Below are positions 23,696-35,100 of a stretch of DNA of 64,000 nucleotides, piece after piece. The notes below the pieces were generated by a model. The model was not told the origin of the DNA. It saw only the letters and a list, made by a program, of their open reading frames with translations, and made no database searches. The stretch is from Brachionus koreanus (taxonomy: Eukaryota > Rotifera > Eurotatoria > Ploima > Brachionidae), in the NCBI GenBank assembly GCA_016987375.1, contig PJRA01000263.1, positions 2,070,800 through 2,134,799 on the forward strand, written 5' to 3'. How positions within the stretch are numbered: the first letter of the stretch is position 1; each line of letters starts with the position of its first letter. A program made the position numbers and the translations under genes.

Positions 23696-26202
23696 TTATT
23701 TTTTTACATATTTTTCTGGTACCCATCTGTGGTCGGCCAATTCACGTCTTCTTCTCAAAAGACTCGTGTCAAGTGAGTGCTGAAATTCTTTTTCTTTTGC
23801 GTTTTGATCCATTTTTTTTCCAATTACTTTCAAAGTTCTTATATGTTGCTCTGATTTGACAAGAGAATTATTAAGCAAATCCGAGCCCTTAAGATTACTT
23901 GAGTTAGGATTATTTTATTTAGTTTAATACCTTGCTAATCTCTTGAGCTTCTGGCAACTGGTTACCGGGATGCTTCTGAAAAATAGACACTATTGGTCGA
24001 TCTAGTCGCTCATAGGTGAATAAATTAGAGCTTTTCTCAGGTCCTAAAGTATATTTATACGATATGTTATTTAGGTCTTGCCATCTAATTGCTCTATTCT
24101 GAGCTAGACGATTTTCGCTGCTGCTAACATTCAAATTTTTCTTAAAAATTTGAATTTAAAATTTCCAAAAAAGACTAATTTTTGCTCAATTTCAAAAGAA
24201 AACCGATGAAAAAGTATTCTATCTTCATAAAAATATCATTAGGAATATTTTTTTTATTATTCGTATGAGATAATTCTAGTCTTCAAATGTAAGTAAAAAA
24301 TTCTTAACTAAAACGTGTTAAATAAGCTGCTTAGTTAAATAAACTGAAGAGTACTTTAGAAAGATATTTATTAGGCCAAAAACTTGATTAATTTTTAGAA
24401 AATTAAATCTTTTTAATTTTATTCTTTTTTACGTAATTTTATCTTGTATTTTTTTCAACTTCATATTTTTCTACTAAGTGAAATTCCTCTCAAAATAAAC
24501 TCAATCCAAATAATTTTATCTTTTATGTAGTTTCATTTTAAAAACAAAACCTTATTTAAAAAAATTTATATTTAAAATAGCATTTTGTTTCATTTCCACA
24601 GAAAAATATAAATTGATTTTGTTAAATTAAAAAAAAGACCCTAATATTATTTAATTTAATCTTGATTGAAAATATTTGTTTTAATTTTTATTTTCGTATG
24701 TGAAAAATTAAGCTAATTATTTTCTTTACAGTTACAAATTTAAATAAATGAGCAAGAAATTTTAGATAAATTAAAAGTTGATTAAAAATAAATGAAAAAC
24801 CTAGATTATTTAAGATTACAATGATTGAAATGAAACTGTGAGATAATTGCAAAACTGATTGGAAAAAATTGAGCAAAAATTGATTTAAAAAAAAAAGACT
24901 AATTACACTGAGGAGTAGAGTATCCTCAATTTTTCTCAAAAACTGATCATTAACAATGAGACTTGTTTGTTTGGCACTTTCAATCGAGTCTTTGATTAAC
25001 AATTTAGATTTTAATCTAAGATCACGTCCCTCTTGTATTTTGACGTCGGCCTCACGTATTATGTCCACAGACTCGGCAGTAAATGCGCTCAATGGACCGA
25101 TTTGAATTAATGATGACTGACTGGCGTCAATCAAGCTCTCATTGTTGAACAAAGTTGTTTGCGATTTAAAAAGCTTCGTATTTATTTGGCTTGGCTTGTT
25201 CCTAAGAAAAGAGAAAATTAAATTTTTTTCTAACTTTATTCTCTGAAGCCATATGTCTTTTTAATTATTATTAGAGATTAGGTGCTTTTTTTAATTATTT
25301 TTCTAACAAAAAAGCAACCTTACAACCTAAAATAAATAAATAAATAAATTAATAAATTACTTGTTCGCAACAGCTTTGTCAAAGCTTCTCATTGATTGAG
25401 TCAGACATTGACAAATTAAGTCGGTTACCACTGCTCTTTCTTTGCCTAATTTGTAGACTCTTTCCCGCAGCTCGTCTAGTTTCTAAGCAATAAATTAGCC
25501 TTAGTGTTCTAAAGACACCAAATTTTGCCAAAGGTGTGAACCATCAGCAAAAATTTGGTCCAGAATTATCAAAAATTGCAAAAAAATTACGTATAAATGC
25601 TCCTGAACTGGCTTGAGCAGTGATTCAAGATTTCTTTTTATACCGAGAAGAGTTTGCTTCTCGAATTCAAGAGTATCATCGACTTTGTCCTCATTCTAAA
25701 TAAAATAAAAATAAATCTAAACAATAAAAAATAAAAAATAGAAAATTAATATAACTGGTTCTGTTGCTGGCCTATGCAACCGATTGTCTGTTGTTTCTTT
25801 GTTAATGATTAAATCTTTTCTGATATGGTCAAGAGCCGACTCTAAATACTCTTTATTTTTGGTCAGAGATTTAACTTCTTCGTTCACATCAACCCAGCAC
25901 TTTTTTAGCTTGGCAACCATCAAGCGACACTGCTTCATGTATCGAAAGGCTTCACTATTGCTCAAAGTGCGGAGTACTTCTCGCAAATTGGTCAGCGGGT
26001 CGTCCCGTTTAGACACATAAATGTGGACATCGCTCCTCTCCATCTGCTTGTTGTTGGTCTCGATTTGATTCTTGACTTGATCTCGCCAGTAAAACTCGTT
26101 ATTTTCGGTTTTTTCTCGATTCAAAATCGGAATGTATTGATAGACCGGCTGTTGAGGTGCCGTCATTGGCCGACTTGAATTAGCCACTCCTGGAGATATC
26201 AT
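23696..26202 (-). CDS. TEKTL1: Tektin-like protein (TEKTL1/CCDC105-like)
   Basis: Tektins are coiled-coil filaments inside the doublet microtubules of cilia and flagella. I assembled six exons: 26202-25756, 25695-25591, 25482-25361, 25201-24907, 24140-23931 and 23887-23696. All stay in phase and give 456 residues. The predicted protein is almost wholly helical, with segments such as DVHIYVSKRDDPLTNLRE, SMRSFDKAVAN and KIEDTLLLS. The fifth exon contains RLAQNRAIRWQDL and then RLDRPIVSIFQKHPG, ending in NQLPEA. This replaces the classical tektin nonapeptide and points to the divergent CCDC105/TEKTL1 branch. The C-terminus is basic (LLRRRRELADH, ending EKYVKK). A TTTTTAG acceptor-like site lies only 6 nt before the ATG. 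It is on the same strand as GPN1, about 0.7 kb downstream of it. Family is fairly sure; the exact orthologue is less so. Confidence 0.78.
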
Positions 26203-26895
26203 TTAGATCTAAAAAGTACAACAAAATTTCAGACTGAATCAACAAGATCATGTAAATTTATAATTAAAAATAAAAATATATTTGTTTTAAACAACGACAA
26301 TAACAACAAAAAAGGTAAGAGCTCAATGTAAATATAAAGTATCCAGTAAGAAAAGCTAATTACAATTGAGATTTCAAGATTTTAAAATCAAATGAGATTT
26401 GATTGAAATGCTTATCCTGAGAGAGAATGAAAAAGAGAGAGAGAGAAGGCATTTGAGTTTATAGTATCGTTTGTTTTCTAATTTTTTCTAAACTTTTTTT
26501 TGTCGATAGTTTGTTTAAGCTTTTTGATTTTATTTCAAATTTTTTTTGGCATTTAAAAAAAAAAAGTGGAAAAGACTAATAAAACTTTTCTGCTAAGAAA
26601 AATAATTTGTTGCCAATAACAATAATAATAATCTTTTAAATAATCATCACAAATTTAATTTTAAGTTCGATTCCAAGCAAGAACATAGTAACTGTTAGGG
26701 TCGAATTGAAATTATATATGTGCATATAATTAGAAATTTTCACCTCAATCAGCCAAGATATCTGTTGCATAACTGTTTTAAAAATTAGTAGTTATGGAAA
26801 TTTGTTTTAGTTCAGGTAAAATAAACCGAAATGTTTGGCGTATGGCTTTATTTAACAATTAAAAAAGTGTTCAAATAGGAAATTTTACAAATAGA
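26203..26895. other. Spacer between GPN1 and the tektin-like gene
   Basis: This 0.7 kb contains the promoter of the tektin-like gene and the 3' flank of GPN1. A short GA-rich tract lies at about 26422-26447. No gene is visible. Confidence 0.5.
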
Positions 26896-28356
26896 TTATT
26901 TTTTAGAGGTCTGATTTTGCAAGAATTTCTTGAAAGACTCGAGTTCTAGTTGATCTTCCTCTTCATTTTCTTTAGTAATATCTTCATCGGACTCGTCATG
27001 GTTAAACAGTGAAATATGCGGAGTATCTCCTTCAGTTTTTTCAAGTTTCAATGAGGAAATTCTACCCTCTAAACCTTCGTCCAATTTTAAATCCTTTTCA
27101 ACTTGTTCTAATTTTGTCTCTTTTTCTTTTTTTTGTTTGGACATTTTTTCTTCAACTAACTTCTTATATTCAGCTTTGTAGTCTCTTCGTTATAAAAAAT
27201 AAATTTTTTTGTCATAAATTCCTTTCTAAAATACCTTTCGTATTCCTCTTTTGAAAAGTCTATAATTTCCATGAATTCATTCATACCAGCTCCTGTGACT
27301 GAAGAAACTCCAACAAACTAGAAATAAATAAGATATTCTTATTATTAGAAAATAATTTTTGAAAATACTTTTATATTTTGATAAAATTCATCTAACACTA
27401 AACTTAATGATCTGGTCAAGTTAGATATATAGCTTGTCTCATTCTCTAGAGCATTTTGAAATGATTCAAAATTTTGCATCCATTCTCCAACGTATTTGTG
27501 GTGAACAATATCATTCTAAAATAGAAAAGCAATCATTTAAAATAACATTTAATAAATGTGAATTGGTTACTTTATTCATGACTATGACAAATGGCAACTT
27601 GGATTTGTACAATATACTGCAAGCATACAGCATATTTGACATAAATGTAACTGGATTTACATTTCTAGATGTGTCCATAACATAAACTATTACTGTTGGA
27701 AAAGAAGATGCCTAATTAGAAAAGAGACAATAGAATTTTAAAATCAAATGATTTGTTTAGTATTAATACCAATGCTTCAGTAATAATTGAGCCCGAAGCC
27801 GACCATGTGAAAACTTCGATCTGACCCGGAGTGTCGAATATTACATATTTGCACTCTTCAGAGCGTTTTTGAATCAAATTTAGTATTTGCTCAAATTTTG
27901 TTGAAAAAAGGTTTAGAGAAGTAACAATAGCACCATTGGGTCCTAGCGAATACCTTTTTTTTCTATAAAATAAATTTCAAAACAAATAAAAAAGATTACT
28001 GTTTCATGACTTCTTTGTAATTAACTGTATCTCTAATGTCTATGTTACATGGGTATGGCGTTTCGTGACAAGCTGGATCCAAATTAACGATATATGGTGG
28101 TTTTTTAATTGAATGCAGATGAGAATTCAATCTCTGTAAAAAATTATTATTAAATTGGTCATTTTCAAAAGAGTTTATATCTAACTTGAACAAATGAAGT
28201 CTTGCCAGCCCCCTAAATAAATAATAAAAAAAAAAAAAAAAATAAATTTTAAATTAATTCATGGAAGATTAATTTTACAGCCATTCCTATAACAATTAAA
28301 CATGTTGGAGTTGTTTGAGAAGGATCAAACTGATTCTGTGGTGCAGCAGTTGCCAT
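26896..28356 (-). CDS. GPN1: GPN-loop GTPase 1 (GPN1/XAB1)
   Basis: GPN1 is a cytoplasmic and nuclear GTPase that works with GPN3 in assembly and nuclear import of RNA polymerase II. Eight exons join in phase: 28356-28279, 28212-28186, 28133-28000, 27962-27770, 27711-27571, 27515-27369, 27317-27235 and 27184-26896, giving 363 residues (human 374). The P-loop [12 protein letters not shown] is split so that its core GAGKTSFVQ is encoded exactly by the 27-nt second exon. Switch and family motifs follow: NLDPACHE, the diagnostic GPN loop in [21 protein letters not shown], and the guanine-specificity motif NKND across an exon junction (VIVMNK then NDIV). The C-terminal tail after about residue 280 is acidic and charged, as in other GPN1 proteins. 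All signature residues are present, so an active enzyme is expected. Confidence 0.96.
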
Positions 28357-30364
28357 TTCAGAAAATTTTGATTCAAATTTTTAAATTTTGTTTAACTTAT
28401 GCATATATTTAAAAATTTCAAATTAATATATTTTAAAACTTTGTTTTGCTAATTATAATTTGAAAAAAATTGTCTTAAGTAGAAGTCAACAAAATAATTT
28501 GATTTTCATTTAATTGAGTTGAACATATGTAAGAATACTTTTGTTATTATTTGTTGTAATCATAATAATCCAAAATATAGAGTTATTTTATTAATATTAT
28601 TTTTATTAACTCAGCATTTAAAAAATAATTTTAAATAAATATTTAAAGGTGTTGATTAAGCTACAATTTTTAATGTCATATTTAGCATCCTAATAAAAAA
28701 ATTCATTTTTATCGAAAATTTATATATTCAAGGTTCAATTTTGGCAGAATAATTTTTATGATCAAATTAAAATGATCATGCTCAAAATTATCATTAAAAA
28801 GGTCTTAAGATATTTTCTGATTTTTTTGCAGAAATATGTTTTTAAAGTAAACATTTAATGTTTAAGTGAATTATTATTTCAGCAAATCGCTGCAAAAATT
28901 TTATGCATGCATAGTTTTGCACAATAATTGGCTATGGTTTAACATGCTAAGCTGCACATGTAAATCTCTGCATATTGTATTTTAATTAAAAGTGTTTTAA
29001 AATCTATTTTTTAAGATAATTTTTGAGCATGATCATGAATATTTGATCATAAATTTCAATTTACCTCAATTTTTGATTTTTTAATGGTTTTTTAAGAATG
29101 GGAATAGTCTTTTGATAACAAAATGTCTTTTTAGCATGAAAAAATAATTTTATTAATCAATATCAATAAAAAATTGAATATCATAGAGGAAAAAAATCAA
29201 TTGATTGATTAGAGCTGATTGAGCTTTGCGTGGATGACCACGAGATCACGTTATTGAGAAAAAACTGATTCAGAATTATTTTGTGGCGAATATTTTCTTG
29301 TTTTGTTTGCTTTTGAATCCTATATTCGTAGAGAACGAGCATTTCATTTTCTAGTGACTCGAAAAGTCTTTCATTATTTAATTTAAAACAAACCTTTTTA
29401 ATTTCAAAGTCACACTCTTTACAAAAATATGTCTGATGTCAATTTTTTGTGACATTTCGGTGATCATCGTATCTGAAGAATACTCACAAATACTTTTATC
29501 TTATGCCAATTATATTTTAATTGACTTAAAGTAATGTTACAGTGATTTTTTTAATCTATGTTGCTCTTTATTTTTTGCTTTAAAAAAAATAATCACATGT
29601 TAAACTAAATTGAATTTATGCTATACTTTTTTTTTCTTTTTGTGCGACAAAACCCTCGTACTTTAAAATTTTTAATTTTTTAATTTTAAATTGAAAAAAC
29701 TAATTTTGATTTAAAAGAATACAATAAAATTTTTTAAATAACTGATAGAGTATTTCGCTCGTTTAGATTAATTTTTGATTTTTGGATTATTAGCTTCTTT
29801 TCTGTTCTTGACGATAGAATTGTGTTTCAGTTTAACTAAGTCTATTGTCTCGAATCAATATTTTATTTTGTATTTCATTGTTGTATTATAGATTATTATT
29901 ATAAATATGTATAAATAAAAGAATTTAATTCAAGTCAATTCAAATCATTTTAGTTGAAACAAATCATAAACTTGTTTGAATTATTTTTATCTGATTGCTC
30001 TTGATCAAAAAAAGCTTTAAAAAGAAATATTTATTATGATTAATCATTGAAATTAATAAATGGAGGGTAATTCATACTGTTTTGGAAAATTTTTGGACTG
30101 ATGCTTTAATATCAATGGATAATAAGCAACGGTTAATGTCTTCTAGTTTTTTATTTTGTGCTTGCTATCAAGTTGGTATACTTTTACCATAAAAATATAT
30201 CATGGTTTAAATAACGTGTGTAGAAAAAAAACGGCTTAAAAGTTAAGTTTAATTTTCTAAAAAAGTGGACTAGACCTTTCCCAATTTTTTTCAAAATTTA
30301 AAATCAGACTGATCCTAGCTTTAAAATAAAAAAAAAATTTCAAAAAGTTGAATTTTTGATAAGC

Positions 30365-30450
30365 NNNNNNNNNNNNNNNNNNNNNNNNNNNNNNNNNNNN
30401 NNNNNNNNNNNNNNNNNNNNNNNNNNNNNNNNNNNNNNNNNNNNNNNNNN
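30365..30450. other. Assembly gap (86 N)
   Basis: This is a run of undetermined bases. It directly precedes transposase-derived sequence, so an interspersed repeat probably caused the break. The real length of the gap is unknown. Confidence 0.99.
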
Positions 30451-30607
30451 ATTGCCACTATACCTATATCGGAAAGATTTTAAAAAAGTATACAAGCATC
30501 AAAAAGTATAAAAAAATCAAGAGACCTCATTTAAATGCTAACTAGGAGAAGGCAGCCAGGCCAAAATGTATTTGAATGCTTTTAAAAAGTAGCAGATGAA
30601 TTATATA

Positions 30608-30930
30608 TTTTGGCCTGGCTTAGCATCATATCTTTATGCCAATATGGTACAGAATTATATGTTAGATAGAAATACAAGGTATGTTGCTAAAATGAATCCA
30701 GCAAACGTACCAAAAGTACGACAAATTGAAGATTTTTGGGGAAATTTGAAAGCTTAAGTTTATGGGGGGCGATTGGAATGCAAAAAATCTTAAGGTGTAC
30801 AATACCAAAGGTTGTACAAGACCATACCAAGAATATTCGCTCTAGGCTCGATATCATACGTCGTTATGGAGTTCAATACCAGAGATATTATTTTTTCAAA
30901 ATAGGAGGGATCAGTTATACTCTAAAATAA
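30608..30930 (+). pseudogene. Broken Tc1/mariner-type transposase, C-terminal part
   Basis: The first frame, 30608-30756, begins FWPGLASSYLYANMVQNYML, includes NPANVPKVR and ends IEDFWGNLKA before a stop. This is the last catalytic region of a DDE/D transposase of the Tc1-mariner type: the Glu in IEDFW sits where the third acidic residue is expected. After a frameshift, 30822-30884 continues with VVQDHTKNIRSRLDIIRRYG, the usual basic C-terminus. Upstream sequence to the gap at 30450 is degraded. Stop and frameshift mean it is inactive. I cannot see terminal inverted repeats; the other end may lie in or beyond the gap. Confidence 0.8.
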
Positions 30931-32116
30931 AATTTAAAGCCTTTGTTAAATAAAAATGAACCAATATTTGATTCCAAAAATCAATATTTGATCTCAAAAA
31001 AAATATTAATAGCATGTCCCTAAGCAAAAGTGCATTATTTTAGGACCTTCTTGTCAAGAATCTGTTCGGATTAGGGTTACTAGAATACCAATTATTATGT
31101 TATATTAATTAGTATTAGCAGGTTTAAAAATAAGTTTAATAAATTATCTCTCAAAAAAATATAAAATAATTATTATCTATGAAACATTTTCTTTGATGTT
31201 TAGCATAATAGAATGAAAAATAAATTAAAAAAAAATAAAATAAAATTTTAAAACTATTAATTATAAACTTATTTTATGGTATTTTGGTTATCAAATTTAA
31301 GAAAAAAACTTTTTTTTATAAATAATTTTATTCAATTAATCTATTTAATTTATTTGTGATTTTAAAATTTTAAATTTAGAAAATTACGATAGCAATTTTT
31401 TAAAGTTTTTTTTTCATTGTTCATACACACAATTAAAGATAAGAGAAATAACTAATTGAGAAAGTAAAGAGAAAAAAAAAAGAAAAATAATATGAAGTTA
31501 AATTTTAATTTTCTAATGTTTTAAACATTTCATTCAAAAAGAAATCGAAAGGAAATCAAAACAATTTTCAAGATAACTTGTAAAGCCAATAAACAAAGAA
31601 TCTATTCTACATACAATTCGATTGATTGCAGTTTTTAGTCTATTTTATTTGACCTCAAAATCGAGCATGAAATGTATATTTCTTTGTACTTTATCTTAAA
31701 CATTAAGTAAAAACAGAAAGATTTGCTATTAAGGTAACTAAAAAGAGAATTTGATATTAAAAAAAAATCTTATCATTAATGGAAATTGATTTTTAAAACT
31801 TAATGTAAAAGAATATGTCCTTTTAATTAAATATTCTCAGCTCAAGTCCGAGAAGACAAATTTAGCCCCGAATAAAAAAACTTCAACATTAATTTAAAAA
31901 TAAAAGAAATTAAAAAAAAACATTAATTCTAATTAAGCATAAGCATTAGCGAAATTAGTTAAAGACAACTTAATCTATTCAAGATCCTTTTCTCTTTCTA
32001 TACAAATTTTGTACGAATTCATTCTTTAATTGAAGTAAGATATATATTTATCAGATAAACAGATAGAAAGAAAAAAAAATTTTAAATAGTTGTCCAGAAA
32101 ATTTGGATGTGTCATA

Positions 32117-35100
32117 TTAGTCTTTGTTCTTTTTGCGACTTAGAAACGATAGTTTAGATTTTTTCTTCGGCTTTTCGGCTTTTTGCTTATCTGACGAATT
32201 CGAGCCTGGCGGCATTGTAGCACTTTTGTTCACGTTCGCGCTCGTGTTCGATTCATGCTTTGGTGAACTATTCGCTGATAAGACCGGATTACTCGTGTTA
32301 CCTTTTGAGTCGTTCGTTCGGTCAAGCGATGACTTTATTTTGAATAAAAAATTAAAAATCTTTTTAAAAAAATTTAAATATTACATCTCTACTAGAGTTA
32401 GGACTTGTAGTATGACTGCCACCACTGTTAGCCTTAATGTGATCGGGAACTTTTTCCTCTAAAAAAAAATTTGTTCAAATTAAAATTTTTTAATTTTGAT
32501 TATTACGTTTTTTATCTAATAAAGATTTTGAACGTGGTATTGTATGTGATTTTTTCTTTCCATTTGACTCAGTTATAATTATTTCGCTTTTATTTGCTTT
32601 ATCTCCATTTGATACCGTTTCTTAATAGAGAAAAAAAATTTACAAAACTATATTATTTGGTTTATTGGTGAATTTAAATTTAAAAAAGTTTAAAATTTTA
32701 TGTGTCAAATACATGCAAATAACAGTAAGCAGTTTTACGATATTCATTCATAGGAATTATTTTATGATAAATTTTGAAGCATGTCAAAATCAATTACTTT
32801 TCCCCCAATCACAAAAGCAATTGCTGTTAGCTTTGTTAGCTTATACAAAAATTTCGGTGACTTATATTTTTAAATTTTTAAAATTACATTAAATTCTTAT
32901 TCTTTTCTGTTTTATTTTAGCAAAATCAAAAAAACTGAAGATCAAATAAAATAAAATCTTGAAGCATAATACATGTTAACTATTTTAATAAGTTAACTAG
33001 AAAATCATTCAAAATGTACAAGTAGTGATATTTTGGCAAATATGAAATGAAAAATATCGGTGAAATAAACACAATCGGTGAGATTAAATTCTGTTTAATT
33101 ATTAAGCTTGTTAATAGTGATTAGTATTTATGCCAAACAATTTACCTAATAATTCTTTATGAAGTAAATTTTTTCGTTGAGCTTTTTGAACAAAAAAAAA
33201 TCTATAAAAAAAATTTTAAATCAAAGATTAACTACCTTGGTCTTTAATTTGACGTTGAGCAACTTCTTTTTTGTATTTTTCTAAATCAACCGAATCCATT
33301 TGTTGGAATGGGTTGGCGGCCGCATAGTATGTCTTGTAAACGATAGCATTGTTCTGCTGATTGCGTTTGATTATGCCTTTTGATGCAGCTCCATAAACAA
33401 CAGTTCCAGTCTGATTTGCATAACTATCTCCATTAGCATATCCATTAGTTTCCTTTAATTAATAGAATGAATTTTTTTACTCAATTTAAGACAGATAAAT
33501 CCAAAAAAATGGCTCTAATTTAACTGCATGCGTTGATCAAATTTAAGAAAGCAAACTAAAGCAGCAAAGCAAATGCACTCAAATCTTACTTTTTGTGGAC
33601 TCAAAACCGACGAATTAGTCAAGAGTTTAGACTCTGGACCAGCGTCAACCTGATCTTTATAATATTTTTGCTTAACCTGATCATGTTCAAAAGACCAATT
33701 TTTTTGGTTAAAAATAAAAAATTGATTAGAATTATATTTTAAATACCAACCTTTGAATTTGAGCCTGATCGAGATGAAGATGATGAAAAAAAATAGATAA
33801 TAAATTAATTTTGTTTTTTTTTTAGTCAAGTCAAGATTTATAAAATCAAAATAACTAAGTTTTATTTTTTAAAGCTTGACTTAATGAGAATTAAAGAATA
33901 TTTTTTTTTATATCGAACCTCCGTCTGATTTGTTTTCATCATCATTTTCATCTTCATAGCTTATTTTTTCCAACAATTTAGACTGATAACCGGGTGTTTT
34001 TTTATCCTCATACCGGTCTTGCTTTATCTAAACACGATAAACAAATATATGATTTAAGATTTTAAAAAAATCTCTAAAAGCAAATTAATTATTTGATTTA
34101 GGTAGGCTGACCTGTTTTTGATGATTTTTGAGTTCTTTGGGATCAGTTCCTTGAGGTGCAAATTGATTTTTTGACTCTATACGAATCGGAGTTGAAGTTT
34201 TATTTGGTGAGTTTTCTGTAACCCATTTGGTAATTTTTTTAGGATTATTTGTGCCGGTCTCTTCAAGCTCAGTTTTCGAATAGACATTGGGCGAATTGAG
34301 CCATTCTCCTTTCGCTACTTTTTGCTTTTCATCCTTAATTTTCTTAATGTAATCTGAGTCATAAGTGTGTGATGTTGCCGCTGGCGGTATTTCGACCTCT
34401 TTGATTGCATTACGATCAATTGTTCTCATTACAGGTTGTCTATACATATATCCAGTTCGGTAGCCGGCATTGTCCAAGCATCGCATTAAAGCTTCAAATT
34501 CAAGCTCGCCACATTTCCATTTTTTGTTCTCCAAAAGAGTCGGTGTCTCCGTTTGAACTTGATTCATTTCGATCAATTTTTTCTGTGTTTCTATGCTTGG
34601 CAAAATCAAATTATCAAGACCAGCTACAAGAGCACGTGATTGAATTTCACAAGCAGCCATTACATTGAACAAATTGTAAGAAGCTTCTTCAATCGTTTCG
34701 CCACAAGCAACCACTCCAAAATTTCTAATGAACATTATTTTGTTTAAGGGTCCCAAATCCTCGGCCAGCAATTTTTTTACGTCTTCTTCGGAAAAAAAGC
34801 CTTTGTATTCGTGATAACTAACACTACCGCACAATATGGCTTCTTGAGACAGGGGCAGCAAGCCGCATTTCATCGAAGAAACAGCCGTCACTACATTTGT
34901 GTGCACGTGAATTATACAACGTATGTCAGGTCGGGCTTTGAAAATTGCCGAGTGAAGTCCAAATGCAGATTTATTAACACTATATGTAGTGCTACCTTGT
35001 TCTACCACTGTGCCTAAAGAGTCCACCTTTATTAAACTTGATGCTGTTACTTCATGATAGAGTAAGCCATATGGATTCACAAGAAAATGATCTTGATCTT

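Larger units (their letters stand above)
28357..32116. other. Intergenic region with assembly gap and transposon debris
   Basis: Between the GPN1 start and the 3' end of adducin there is no intact gene. It holds the N gap at 30365-30450 and a broken transposase just after it, both listed separately. The AT-rich parts at 28360-30360 and 31000-32100 show nothing I can assign. Confidence 0.5.

Noticed and set aside
27434..27685. Plus-strand open frame of 83 codons
   Set aside because: It is antisense to GPN1 exons 5 and 6, whose minus-strand reading is strongly conserved.
33919..34027. Adducin ending in exon 4 (the frame reads on to a stop just past the exon)
   Set aside because: A GTTCGA donor precedes that stop, and the downstream exons carry the conserved adducin NPF segment and MARCKS-like tail in phase.
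34405..34668. Plus-strand open frame of 87 codons
   Set aside because: It is antisense to adducin exon 3.
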